Assembly: GCF_002939865.1 (NCBI RefSeq)
Contig: NZ_MDEE01000020.1
Coordinates: forward strand, 1 to 64,000
Direction: 5' to 3'
Length of the DNA stretch: 64,000 bases
Source of the DNA: Xanthomonas dyei
Lineage (GTDB): Bacteria; Pseudomonadota; Gammaproteobacteria; Xanthomonadales; Xanthomonadaceae
In this document: positions 52,823-61,727 of the stretch, one piece after another
Position numbering within the stretch: position 1 is the stretch's first letter
Layout: each line of letters starts with the position of its first letter
Made by a program: the position numbers and the translations under genes
Notes under the pieces: model-generated
The model's input: only the letters and a program-made list of their open reading frames with translations
Told to the model about the DNA's origin: nothing
Databases searched by the model: none

Positions 52823-53186
52823 GGCTGCGTTGCTGTCCTGTGGAATGCCGTGTTGGCATCTGATGGCTGCGTTGGCGCGGAACATGCGCCGACACCGGCC
52901 TTGCATGCTGCGTTGGTCGTCGCGGTCAAGATGACTGAGGAATGCAGCAATCAGTGGATTGCTTCGTGCTTAGCCACGCTACATTGCCTCTGGACTACAG
53001 AGTGCGTACTGGCTGCGCACGATGTGTCGTTGAATCGCGCCCTCAAGCGCGATCAAAACAACGTGGCGAGCAGTCGCTAGGTGGATATGGCCGGCGCGCT
53101 CAGCTCCGCCGGGTCCGCGTGCCACATGCCGAACCGAGTACCAGCTTTTTCAGCCTGGCAGTTGCGCAATAGGTTTTGCGGTCGCT
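52823..53186. other. Convergent intergenic region with a dispersed repeat copy
   Basis: This 364-base gap lies between the nucleotidyltransferase gene and the first glycosyltransferase gene. A dispersed repeat copy begins at 53071. No gene or strong terminator was identified. Confidence 0.4.
53071..53130. repeat. Short dispersed repeat, copy 2
   Basis: CAGTCGCTAGGTGGATATGG... to CACATGCC aligns with 58654-58714 with mismatches over about 60 bases, including a shared CACATGCCG end. Copy 1 at 45158 shares the first part. Confidence 0.45.
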
Positions 53187-54308
53187 CTAGTTTGTCGAGC
53201 CCAGCGGCCTGCGCTCGCATAACTGACGGTAGATCTGTTCGAACAGACGCGTGGTCATGGCCGCGTCTTCGCGCACCGCGCGGCACTGCGCTGCCCATGC
53301 CAGACGCAGGCGCAGTTCGTCATCGCCGAGCACTTGCCGAATGGCTTCGGCCATGCCCGCCCAATCGCCTGGCGGCACCGCCAGCGCAGCGATCGGCGCC
53401 CATTCCACTAAATGCCCGACAGCCGTGCCGACGGTCGGAACACCGGCCACGGCCGCTTCCAGCAGCACCATCGGCCCTGCTTCGTGCAGAGACGACATCA
53501 CCAGCAGGTCGGCGGCCAGCATGATCGGGCGCAATTCGCGCTGGGTCTTGAAGCCGAGAAAGCGTACCTGCTGCTGCAGATCCAGCTGCTGCACCAGGTG
53601 CTGCATGGCACCGTCCAGCGTGTCGACACCGACCATGTCCAGCGTAAAGGCGACGCCGGCCCGCTTGAGTGCGGCCATCGCGCGCAGCAAGGTGCTCTGG
53701 TCCTTGACCGGATTGAGGCTGGCCACGTGCAGCAAACGTGCAACTACGCCTCCGCGCGGGCGCGGTGGTACTGGCTGCCAGGCCCGCAGATCCACCCCTA
53801 ACGGCACGCGCTGCGCGCCGATACCGAGCGCTTGCAACGAATCAATGATCGGCGCGCTGGCAGCGGTCACACGATCGGCCAGGCGCAGGATGACCGCTTC
53901 GCGCAGGCGCCCGCGCCACCGCCGCCGGCCGCCATAGCCGATGGCATGTAGCGCCACCAGTTCACCGCCGGCGATATGCACCACGCTGGGACGTCGCAGC
54001 AGCTTGGCTGCACTCACCGCAATCAGGCTGCAATAGCCGGAAAAGATCGCTTGGATCACCGCGAACGGGGCGCGCCGATGTTCTTCGACAATGGCGCCGA
54101 TGGCACGCAGCCGCGTACGTCGCGCGCCGATGTTGTGCACCTTGGCGCCGCGCAGCATCCAGGTATCGGGCAAGGGTTCCTGATGCAGCACGAACACGTG
54201 CACCTCGTGGCTGCGTGCCAGCCATTCGATCAAGGTCAGGAATACCGGAATCACGCGAACGTCGCCGCTGCGATCCACCCCGCCCGGCACCACCAGCGCC
54301 AACTTCAT
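53187..54308 (-). CDS. Family 4 glycosyltransferase
   Basis: The 373-residue protein is a GT-B fold transferase. The C-terminal half has LLHVASLNPVKDQSTLLRAM, VRFLGFKTQRELRPIMLAAD and the donor-binding SSLHEAGPMVLLEAAVAGVP with the E-x7-E pattern. The N-terminal half starts MKLALVVPGGVDRSGDVRVI. It would add a sugar to a lipid-linked repeat unit. The start overlaps the preceding glycosyltransferase stop by ATGA. It is the last gene of the cluster transcript in this window. Confidence 0.92.
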   Translation of the reverse strand: MKLALVVPGGVDRSGDVRVIPVFLTLIEWLARSHEVHVFVLHQEPLPDTWMLRGAKVHNIGARRTRLRAIGAIVEEHRRAPFAVIQAIFSGYCSLIAVSAAKLLRRPSVVHIAGGELVALHAIGYGGRRRWRGRLREAVILRLADRVTAASAPIIDSLQALGIGAQRVPLGVDLRAWQPVPPRPRGGVVARLLHVASLNPVKDQSTLLRAMAALKRAGVAFTLDMVGVDTLDGAMQHLVQQLDLQQQVRFLGFKTQRELRPIMLAADLLVMSSLHEAGPMVLLEAAVAGVPTVGTAVGHLVEWAPIAALAVPPGDWAGMAEAIRQVLGDDELRLRLAWAAQCRAVREDAAMTTRLFEQIYRQLCERRPLGSTN

Positions 54309-55435
54309 CGCGGGCGCGCTCGCATTGGCTTCAGCAGGCTTGCATACGCCTGCGCCCAGCGCTGCCCCACTGCCGCGAACGACAGCCGCGTATCAAAATG
54401 CGCCCGCACCTGCGCACGGCTGGGCCGCTGCCGCGCAACGCGCAACAACAATTCCGACAATGCGCTGGCATCGCCCACCGGCCATAGCTCGCCGACCGCG
54501 CCGTCATCGCTGAGTGCGCGGAAGGCCGGAATGTCGGTCAACAACGGCAGCGCGCCGCAAGCATAGGCTTCCAGTGCCGCATAGCCGCAGCTCTCCGCGT
54601 GGCTGGCGGACACGAAGACGTCGCTCGCCTGCAACAGTGCCTGCACGCGCGCATGCTCGACCTTGCCCAACAACTGCACACACCGCGCCAGACGCGCATC
54701 GTCGCGCATCCGCTGCTGCACCCGTTCCAGCAAGGGGGCCTGGTCGAACACGCACCACAGCCGCAAACCGGGCAACAGGCCGGCCGCCATGGCAACCGCA
54801 TCGAGCACGCACAGCGGGTCCTTGGCTGCGCTCAAATGGCCAATCCACAGCACGCACGGGTCGCCATGCAGTTGCGTCTGCTCGCGTGCCAGCAGGCGAT
54901 CGCTCGGCGCAAAGCGGCTGCTGGATTCGGGAATCGCAAACAGCTGCGTACGGCTGCGAAACAGGCGCGCGCGCACAAACGGCTGTGCCATCTCCAGCGA
55001 GGTAAACGCGATGCCGGCAGCGGCGCCATAGCGAGCCCGCCACACTGCCCTGTTCCACCAATGTGGCGGGCGATTGGCATGATCCTGCAGCAGGATCGGC
55101 ATGTGCGGCAGCAGGCGCGCAAGCCTGCGCGCATCGCCAGCAAATTCCAGGCCATGCACGTGGATGACATCGGCGCCGATGTCGCGCAACAGCGCCGACA
55201 ACGTGGCCGCGCGCGCAGCGCTTCCGCGTGGACCAAGCGCGACGAAGCGATAATCGACGCCCTGCCGTGCGATCTGCGTGTTCAATGCAGAAGCCTGGAT
55301 CACCGAAACGCGCACACCTGCGCTGGCCACCGCCTCGGCAATGTCGGCAAGCGAAGGCCAGTGCGCGAAGACCTGCTCAGCGCTCAAACCGACAGGCGTT
55401 GGCAGCAGATTGAGCTGTGCAACATGCAGGGTCAC
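54305..55435 (-). CDS. Family 4 glycosyltransferase
   Basis: The 376-residue GT-B type transferase has DVIHVHGLEFAGDARRLARL in the N-terminal domain, VLWIGHLSAAKDPLCVLDAV at the domain junction and ASDVFVSASHAESCGYAALE for donor binding. The GTG at 55435 is preferred as start because MTLHVAQLNLLPTPVGLS resembles family N-termini; an ATG 15 codons upstream (55480) is the alternative. It overlaps the next glycosyltransferase by four bases. Confidence 0.9.
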   Translation of the reverse strand: MTLHVAQLNLLPTPVGLSAEQVFAHWPSLADIAEAVASAGVRVSVIQASALNTQIARQGVDYRFVALGPRGSAARAATLSALLRDIGADVIHVHGLEFAGDARRLARLLPHMPILLQDHANRPPHWWNRAVWRARYGAAAGIAFTSLEMAQPFVRARLFRSRTQLFAIPESSSRFAPSDRLLAREQTQLHGDPCVLWIGHLSAAKDPLCVLDAVAMAAGLLPGLRLWCVFDQAPLLERVQQRMRDDARLARCVQLLGKVEHARVQALLQASDVFVSASHAESCGYAALEAYACGALPLLTDIPAFRALSDDGAVGELWPVGDASALSELLLRVARQRPSRAQVRAHFDTRLSFAAVGQRWAQAYASLLKPMRARPR

Positions 55436-55562
55436 GGCGCGATTGCCGATGGCTTGGCACGGTGTGCATGGGCGGCGCAATCACGCTTAACGCAAGACGA
55501 CGCCAGGTCATGCTGATTGCCTGCGCCGCATGGATTGCGGGGGCAACGTGTCAGCGCGATGC

Positions 55563-56261
55563 TCACGCCAGACGCCGCAGCCGCAGCACCAGCGCCACCG
55601 GCACCTGCAGCGCCGTCTGGTCGAAATGCGCGCCGGCAGGAATATCGGCCGGGTCCAGCATCGGCTCGGCCACCGCTTCGATCGCAAAGCCCAATGCCGT
55701 GCATGCGCAATGCCAATGGCTGTACAGATGCTGGGTATGGCGCACCGCATAGTGCCGGCCATCGGCCTTGAAATCGCGGCGCCAGCCCAATGCATGGCCA
55801 ATCGGATGCACGTCGCTGCACAACACGATGCCGCCGATGCGGGTGACGCGATGCAATTCTTCCAGCGCCGGCCAAAGCCGTTGCAGGTGCCCGACCACCA
55901 GGCCGCACACGCTGAGGTCGGCAACCGCATCGGCAAGCGGCAACTGGTCCAGACTGCCCTGCTGCAGCTGCACCCGCGCAGCTGGCCAATGCTGCGACAG
56001 TTCGGTTTGGGCGCGCGCGAGCATCTGCGGCGACAGATCGACACCAGTGACATGGCGTGCGCCACGGCGTAACGCATGCAGCATGTAGCGGCCGCTACCG
56101 CAGCCGGCATCCACCACATGCTGGTTCTGCAAGGTGGTGGGCATCAAGCCAAGCATTGCGCGCTCTTCGGCCTGCATCACCGGGTTATGCGCGTGCGGCG
56201 GATACGCCTGGGCCCACAATGCATACGCCGCGTCAGGCTCGAGTACCGGAACCGCGCTCAC
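55563..56261 (-). CDS. Class I SAM-dependent methyltransferase
   Basis: The 232-residue protein has the SAM-binding motif VVDAGCGSGRYMLHALRRGA, then VTGVDLSPQMLARAQ, and a central VADLSVCGLVVGHLQRLWPA. It resembles UbiE/BioC-like small-molecule methyltransferases. The GTG start at 56261 overlaps the amidohydrolase stop (GTGA). In a polysaccharide cluster it may methylate a sugar or an attached acyl/amino group, but this is inference. The long upstream frame is a shadow of the amidohydrolase gene. Confidence 0.88.
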   Translation of the reverse strand: MSAVPVLEPDAAYALWAQAYPPHAHNPVMQAEERAMLGLMPTTLQNQHVVDAGCGSGRYMLHALRRGARHVTGVDLSPQMLARAQTELSQHWPAARVQLQQGSLDQLPLADAVADLSVCGLVVGHLQRLWPALEELHRVTRIGGIVLCSDVHPIGHALGWRRDFKADGRHYAVRHTQHLYSHWHCACTALGFAIEAVAEPMLDPADIPAGAHFDQTALQVPVALVLRLRRLA

Positions 56262-57475
56262 GACGCGACGCCCATCGCTGCCATTGCGCTCGACGCTTGC
56301 TGCAGGTCCTGCACACGTTGCAAGCCGGGTTCGAGCGCCAGCACGGCCGGGTCCGCCAAGCTGGCGTCCAGCAACTTGGGGCGTCCATCCAGCACCACCG
56401 GAACGGTCCGGATGCCGGCGGCGTCGAACCACGGTGCAAAGTCCGGATCGGCGATGCGTGGTTTGCCATCGCGGATCACCGCGCGCAAGTCGCTGCGTTC
56501 GCAGCCGATCACGCTGCTGGCGGGTTCGCCGCCGCGGTCGCGCACGATCACCAGATCCGCAGCAGCGCCCGGCGCGATGCGCCCGCGCGTAGCCATGCGC
56601 AAAATGCGTGCGGATTGGTCGGTGGCCAGACCCAATAGCAAGTCCGGCGCCAGCCCGCTGCTGGCAGCAATACGCAGTTCTTCGAGCAGATCGCGTGCGC
56701 CACTGACGCGTGAGTCACTCCCCAGCGCAAGCCGCCCGGCCATGCACAACCGCCATGGATCGAGCGTGCGCCCGAGCAGCGCCAGATTGCTCGACGGGCA
56801 CCACACCACCGCCGCGCCACGCGCGATCACCCGCTCGATATCCTGCTCGCCCATGCCAACGCCGTGAATCAGCACCGTGTTGGACGCCAGGCAACCGAGC
56901 CGATCCAGATCATCGAGTTCGGCCCGCGCCACCGCGTCGGTGCCTTCGGCCAGATGGATCATCCACGGGTGCGCCGCCGACGTTGCCGCAAAGCTGCCCT
57001 GCACCGGCGGGCCGTAGCCGGTCCACCCCAATGCATAACTCCAGCCGAATTCGTGGAGCACGCCGACCGGAAAATCGGCCTCATCCAGCGTGGCGTGCCA
57101 TGGGTCGTGCTGCGCCACGCAGGTCACGCCGGCGAGCAGATTCTTCAGCCCGCCATGGCGCAAACGCACCGCCTTGGGCACGCGCAATGCGGCAGCCACG
57201 GACGGATGTTGAAAGTGCGCCTGAAACGCCTCGATCCATGCATAACTGTTGGCGAATGGCGCGCCCTGCGGCAGCGGCGGCACGCAGTTCACCTGCAAGT
57301 GCTCGTGCGCGTTGATCAGGCCCGGCGCCAGCACATGCCCCTGCAGATCCAGACGCAAGGTGCCGGTGCCCAGCGTGCCGCCGAAGCGGCCCGCGCGCAG
57401 GTTCACCGCTGCGCGCGACGGGCCCGCGAGCGTGATCGATCGCGCGCCCTGCAGACAGACATCGGCCATGGACAT
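56258..57475 (-). CDS. Amidohydrolase-superfamily enzyme
   Basis: The roughly 405-residue protein is related to cytosine deaminase/TrzA-type amidohydrolases: LDLQGHVLAPGLINAHEHLQ with the metal-binding HxH, LIHGVGMGEQDIE, VVWCPSSNLALLG and LGSDSRVSGARDLL with the likely metal-binding aspartate. ATRGRIAPGAAADLVIVRDR is the C-terminal composite-domain motif. The ATG at 57475 has GGAG 6 bases upstream; GTG 57487 and ATG 57481 are alternatives. It is unusual to find this type between two methyltransferases in a polysaccharide cluster. The substrate is unknown. Confidence 0.88.
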   Translation of the reverse strand: MSMADVCLQGARSITLAGPSRAAVNLRAGRFGGTLGTGTLRLDLQGHVLAPGLINAHEHLQVNCVPPLPQGAPFANSYAWIEAFQAHFQHPSVAAALRVPKAVRLRHGGLKNLLAGVTCVAQHDPWHATLDEADFPVGVLHEFGWSYALGWTGYGPPVQGSFAATSAAHPWMIHLAEGTDAVARAELDDLDRLGCLASNTVLIHGVGMGEQDIERVIARGAAVVWCPSSNLALLGRTLDPWRLCMAGRLALGSDSRVSGARDLLEELRIAASSGLAPDLLLGLATDQSARILRMATRGRIAPGAAADLVIVRDRGGEPASSVIGCERSDLRAVIRDGKPRIADPDFAPWFDAAGIRTVPVVLDGRPKLLDASLADPAVLALEPGLQRVQDLQQASSAMAAMGVAS

Positions 57476-57487
57476 CGGCATCTCCAC

Positions 57488-58330
57488 TCAGCGTTTGCGC
57501 ATCACGATCAGGAAGTGATCGCCCATGTCGCGCAATAGCGGCAACCCACCGAAACGGTCGTCCAGCCGGCCAAGGCGCTCGGAGACGCGCGGATGGCGCT
57601 CGCAAAAATCGACCAGATACGGGGGCGGCAGGAACAGGCTGAGGGCACGGTAGCTGTCCAGCACGAAGTGCTTTTCGAACGCGCGATAGAACTCGCGCGG
57701 CAGGTGGTACCAGGTCCAGATGGTGTGGCCGTTCATGCCCACCGCGGTTGCGCCCTTGGCCGCACGCACCGCGGCGCGCTTGAAGCGCCCGCGCAAGGTG
57801 TAATGGCCGATTTCCCACGGGCAGATGCGCCCGATCACCGAAAACACCAGGCAACCATCGGCGCGCAGCAGTCGCGCGCATTCGGCGGCCACCCCCGGCA
57901 GATCCGGCGCGCAATTGAGCGGGCCGAAATTGGAGTACATGCCGTCGAAGGTGCCTTCCAGCTGATCGAGCTGCTGGATGCCGACATGTGCGGCTGCCAG
58001 GCGTTCTTCCAGCCCCTGCGTGACGGCGCGATGGCGGGTGCGCTCGATCATGGCCGGCGACCAGTCGGTGGCCAGCACGCTGTAGCCGCGACGCGCGAAC
58101 TCGCCCGCATCCAGGCCGGTGCCGCAGCCCAGATCCACTAATCGCGAGCCGACCGGCAACTCTGCGGCCACCGTGTCCCACAACGTGGTACGCATACGCT
58201 GGATCAGCGCATTGTTGCCGCGTGGGCCATCGTAATCGGGGGCGACGCTGTCGAACGCGCGTTGCGTTTCCAGCAACTGCTCCGGCGCGACTGTTCCGCC
58301 GCGCGCGGCATGCTCACTGACCACTGACAT
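57488..58330 (-). CDS. Class I SAM-dependent methyltransferase
   Basis: The 280-residue protein has FDSVAPDYDGPRGNN, the SAM motif LVDLGCGTGLDAGEFARRGY and VLATDWSPAMIERTRHRAV. The domain resembles O- or N-methyltransferases acting on small molecules. PWEIGHYTLRGRFKRAAVRA suggests a separate substrate region. It is the first gene of the MT-amidohydrolase-MT-GT-GT string after a 434-base gap. Confidence 0.9.
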   Translation of the reverse strand: MSVVSEHAARGGTVAPEQLLETQRAFDSVAPDYDGPRGNNALIQRMRTTLWDTVAAELPVGSRLVDLGCGTGLDAGEFARRGYSVLATDWSPAMIERTRHRAVTQGLEERLAAAHVGIQQLDQLEGTFDGMYSNFGPLNCAPDLPGVAAECARLLRADGCLVFSVIGRICPWEIGHYTLRGRFKRAAVRAAKGATAVGMNGHTIWTWYHLPREFYRAFEKHFVLDSYRALSLFLPPPYLVDFCERHPRVSERLGRLDDRFGGLPLLRDMGDHFLIVMRKR

Positions 58331-58629
58331 GCATCGCCTCCCCCACCCGTCCTGCTGATTTCACGACACTCTCCAGACGCGGCACCGCCAACGCGGTATC
58401 GCTTGATAGACCCGTGAGTGCCAGCACCAGCCGGTTTGGTTGCAGTCGGGCCGCGCGCGCGGAGTGCCAGGAATGATTGGCTGCAGATTCGGCGGCGACA
58501 AAACGCCGCCGGCAGCGCTGCGCGTGTCAATCACGACGTGCCGCGCGTGCGCATGCCAACGGCGCAGTCAAGGGTCGGCCTTTCACTTCTGACGCAAGCA
58601 CAGTGAACAGCGACGCCCTGCTGATCATG

Positions 58630-58646
58630 GAGCGGCTAACAGAACC
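58630..58646 (+). repeat. Solitary IS-end-like sequence
   Basis: GAGCGGCTAACAGAACC matches the presumed terminal repeat of the IS at the window start (GAGCGGCTAACAAAACC) at 16 of 17 positions. No transposase follows, so it looks like a remnant of an excised or deleted element. Confidence 0.55.
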
Positions 58647-58653
58647 TAGCGCG

Positions 58654-58714
58654 CAGTCGTCAGGTGGATGTGCACGGCGCAGTCAACGCCGGAGCGGCCG
58701 CGTTGCACATGCCG
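58654..58714. repeat. Short dispersed repeat, copy 3
   Basis: CAGTCGTCAGGTGGATGTGC... to GCACATGCCG aligns with 53071-53130 and, in its first part, with 45158-45186. It starts 8 bases after the IS-end-like sequence. Confidence 0.45.
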
Positions 58715-58764
58715 CGCAGCGCCAGCGCCCGCATGGCGTTGCGCGCAGTCGCGTTTGTCAGCTC

Positions 58765-59607
58765 TCACGCAATGGCACGAGCGCCTTCAACCCGACGGCG
58801 ACGCCAGGCATTGCGCAGCACCGCCACCAGCACGCCCAACCCCGCTCCACCGAGCAGACCGACCGCCCAGATCATCAGCGCATTGGGAAATGCCCGCTGC
58901 TCGGGCACATACAACGGCCACGCCAACGAGGTTTGATAGGTGTAACGCGCGGTCAGCCGCGCGATCAGATCGTCGCGCTCGCTCTTGATCGCACGGATGG
59001 CGGTGGTGTTGTCGGTCAGCAACACCCCGGCCAGCACCTGCGCAGGGCTTGCTACAGAGCCGGATTGCAGTTGCGTTTGCAGCTGCTCGCGAGTGAGCGT
59101 GGCAACGCGCAGATCCTCGTCCAGCCCCTGTAGGCGCGTACGTGCAAGCGCGAGCGCGGCGGTATTGGTGTCGCCATGCAGGCTCTGCAATGCGGTGACG
59201 GTGGCCATCGCCAGGCTGCGCGCCTGCTGCGCGGATTCGGCGCGAATGGTCACACCGATGAGATTGGCGTACGGGTCCGGATCCGGCTTCAGGCTGCCGC
59301 GATACAGCTGCGCGGCACGGCTTTTGAGCGGCACCCCGGCCTGGTGCAGCACCGCGTCCTGAAACAGCCGCGTCTTCATGCGATCGATCACCCGCTGGAA
59401 CGGCTCGACCTTTGGGTCGCGACCGGCAGGCGTGGGTCCGATTTCGCCCACCTGGATCCAGGCGGTGGCTTCCCACTGCGGCGTCGCCACCCGCAGGAAG
59501 GCGAACGTCATGCCGAGCACCAGCACCCCCGCAGCCAGCGCCCAGCGCCACTCGCGCCGCAGGATGCGCCACAGGTCGATCAGGTAGATTTCGTCGTGTT
59601 GATTCAT
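58765..59607 (-). CDS. Wzz-like polysaccharide chain-length regulator
   Basis: The 280-residue inner-membrane protein has the Wzz topology: cytoplasmic start MNQHDEIYLIDLWRILRREW, membrane segment at about 22-40 (ALAAGVLVLGMTFAFLRVA), a periplasmic helical region (about 45-240) and a second membrane segment at about 243-262 (ALMIWAVGLLGGAGLGVLVA). No tyrosine kinase domain is present. It would set the polymer length made by the adjacent Wzy-like protein. Confidence 0.9.
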   Translation of the reverse strand: MNQHDEIYLIDLWRILRREWRWALAAGVLVLGMTFAFLRVATPQWEATAWIQVGEIGPTPAGRDPKVEPFQRVIDRMKTRLFQDAVLHQAGVPLKSRAAQLYRGSLKPDPDPYANLIGVTIRAESAQQARSLAMATVTALQSLHGDTNTAALALARTRLQGLDEDLRVATLTREQLQTQLQSGSVASPAQVLAGVLLTDNTTAIRAIKSERDDLIARLTARYTYQTSLAWPLYVPEQRAFPNALMIWAVGLLGGAGLGVLVAVLRNAWRRRRVEGARAIA

Positions 59608-59646
59608 GGTACGCAGGCTCTGAAACGTGACAGTGGGTTGCCGCGC

Positions 59647-60774
59647 TTAGGCGACAGACGGGTGTGCTGCATGGCGGCTGGGCAACAACACGGTGCAGGC
59701 GTGCAGCACCAGGCAGAGCGCAATGAAGCCGAGGTTGGTCCAGGTGAATGCCTGAGGCGCGAATGGCGACATCAGGCAGGCGTAGGCGATGCGCAGGAAG
59801 ATCAGCACATGAAAAATCGAGAGCGAGCCATTGAGCCGGCGCACGCTCCACACCAGGCCGGCATACAGCGCCAATAGCGCCAGCAACGCCCCCGGCGCGC
59901 CCCAGGCCATCAGGAACGGAAAGAACTCGGTGCCCACATTGATGTTGGGCGCATCCAGCGGAATGCTGGTGCCGGCGGTGGCAATGGACCCGCTGAACGG
60001 CACCAGCTGGTTGACCAGAAAACTGGCGTTTTCGTACCCCTTGGCGAGGATGGCGCCAAAGTTGTAAGGCCCGGCGCTGATGTACAGCAGCAGCCATTGC
60101 ACGCCTTGCGGCATGGCACGGTAGAACGCGCTGAATGGCAGTGCCACGGTTGCCAGCGAGCCGGAACGCAAGGCACCGAGTACCGAAAACACGCCGCCAC
60201 CCGCAAGCGCCAGCACCCCGATCGTTTTCCACGGCAACGGGCGCGCTGGATCACGCCGCAGCAACATCACCAGCACGAACGAGAACAGGCCGGCAAAGAT
60301 ACGATTGCGGTCGATCACCACAATCGGGAACACAAACCCAAACGTCACCATCGCCGCGCGCAGACCGCGATGGCGCACGCACAGCAACGCGATCGGCGGC
60401 AGGATCCAGCACATGTTGGAGATATGCCGCACGTGCGAGCGCAGCGGGCTCAAGGTGGCGTACGACGATGGATCGCTGAACAACGGAATCGGAAACACCA
60501 CCACGTCGACAATGCAGAACACCGTGACCACCGCTGCCAGCGTCATCGCCACACACGCATCGCGGGTGCCGGCGTAGCGATAGTGGCGAAACGCTTCCAC
60601 CGCGGGCAAGCGGGTGCGCAGCGCAGCATCGAGGGCGAAGGTCGCCGCCGCAGCGATCGCCAGCAACACGATGCCGTCGAGGTAGCCGTCCGGCAGCGTA
60701 TAGGTCAGCAGCGTCAACGCGCAGCTGAGCAGCATCGGCAAGGCCAGGTAGGTCGCAGGCCGTCGCAGCAACAT
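59647..60774 (-). CDS. Wzy-like polysaccharide polymerase
   Basis: The 375-residue protein is very hydrophobic with about 10 membrane segments (for example LALPMLLSCALTLLTYTLP and VLALAGGGVFSVLGALRSG), and a larger periplasmic loop around YISAGPYNFGAILAKGYENA. Position between Wzx, Wzz and glycosyltransferase genes supports an O-unit polymerase. Sequence identity in this family is low, so the call rests on topology and context. The start may be GTG 60780, giving a GTGA overlap with the glycosyltransferase stop, or ATG 60774. Confidence 0.8.
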   Translation of the reverse strand: MLLRRPATYLALPMLLSCALTLLTYTLPDGYLDGIVLLAIAAAATFALDAALRTRLPAVEAFRHYRYAGTRDACVAMTLAAVVTVFCIVDVVVFPIPLFSDPSSYATLSPLRSHVRHISNMCWILPPIALLCVRHRGLRAAMVTFGFVFPIVVIDRNRIFAGLFSFVLVMLLRRDPARPLPWKTIGVLALAGGGVFSVLGALRSGSLATVALPFSAFYRAMPQGVQWLLLYISAGPYNFGAILAKGYENASFLVNQLVPFSGSIATAGTSIPLDAPNINVGTEFFPFLMAWGAPGALLALLALYAGLVWSVRRLNGSLSIFHVLIFLRIAYACLMSPFAPQAFTWTNLGFIALCLVLHACTVLLPSRHAAHPSVA

Positions 60775-60776
60775 GC

Positions 60777-61727
60777 TCACGCCGGCTCCGTCGCATTGCG
60801 CGCGGGCTTGGGCCGCCATGCGGCCGGCAGCGACAACCACGCATAGGCCAGCAGGTGAGCGATCACCGCATGAGGCCGGCGCTGCAGGAACGCCACCTTG
60901 GCGGCGATGTAGCGCGACTGCGCGTGCAGCAGCGTGCGATCGGGTTCATCGAACAACGCCGCGCAGCGCAATGCCACCTGTCGCGACTCGCTCAGATTGG
61001 CGATGCGTGCCGGCACGTTCGTCGTCTTGCTGAGGTTGTTGCCGTGCAACCGATACGCACAGACCTGCATATCGATGAACCCCAGCGCGTTGCGCGCAGC
61101 CAGGCGCAGGAAAAAATCCCAGTCTTCGATACGTAGCGCTTCGTCCCAGCCACTGCGCGCATCGAAGGCGCCGCGCCGCAACAAGGCGACGGCACCACTG
61201 ACGGCCCATTGGCGGATCACCGCGCGGCGGATGCCTTGCTCGGAACGATACAGAGCGACATCCACCCCATGCAGATCGCGCATCGCACTGTCATGCAGCT
61301 GTTTTCCATGCTGATCGACCACGCAGGCATCGCCGATCACCGCAAGCGTCTGCGGATGCGCGCGTAGATAGCGCACCTGCGCATCCAGCCCGCCGGGCAA
61401 TAGATAATCGTCGCTGGCCCCCAGGCGAAGAAACTCGCCGTTCGCGCGCAAGGCCAGCTCGTTGAGCGTGGCCGCAACGCCGCGATTGGCCCGCTGCACG
61501 AACTGCACCGGTAGCCGATGCCCGTGGGTAGCGATCCACTGCGCGATCTTCTCGCCGGTGGCATCGCTGGAGCCATCGTCGATGATGACGATTTCCTTGC
61601 TCGGGTACGGGTCCTCCAGCACACTGTCCAGGCAACGCTGGACGAAGCGCTCATGGTTGAACGCGGGGATCAGCACCGACACCAACGGCCAGCGCGCGCG
61701 CCCTGCCGGTTGCGTAAGATCGTTCAT
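60777..61727 (-). CDS. Family 2 glycosyltransferase
   Basis: The 316-residue GT-A transferase has VSVLIPAFNHERFVQRCLDS, EIVIIDDGSSDATGEKIAQW, the acidic ASDDYL donor-metal motif and a catalytic region IEDWDFFLRLAARNALGF. It would transfer a sugar to the lipid-linked repeat unit. The start at 61727 overlaps the flippase stop by ATGA. Confidence 0.93.
   Translation of the reverse strand: MNDLTQPAGRARWPLVSVLIPAFNHERFVQRCLDSVLEDPYPSKEIVIIDDGSSDATGEKIAQWIATHGHRLPVQFVQRANRGVAATLNELALRANGEFLRLGASDDYLLPGGLDAQVRYLRAHPQTLAVIGDACVVDQHGKQLHDSAMRDLHGVDVALYRSEQGIRRAVIRQWAVSGAVALLRRGAFDARSGWDEALRIEDWDFFLRLAARNALGFIDMQVCAYRLHGNNLSKTTNVPARIANLSESRQVALRCAALFDEPDRTLLHAQSRYIAAKVAFLQRRPHAVIAHLLAYAWLSLPAAWRPKPARNATEPA

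Larger units (their letters stand above)
58331..58764. other. Gap between chain-length gene and methyltransferase
   Basis: This 434-base interval splits the polysaccharide cluster. It contains an IS-end-like 17-mer (58630-58646) and a dispersed repeat copy (58654-58714). It should hold the promoter of the methyltransferase string. No gene is supported. Confidence 0.5.
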
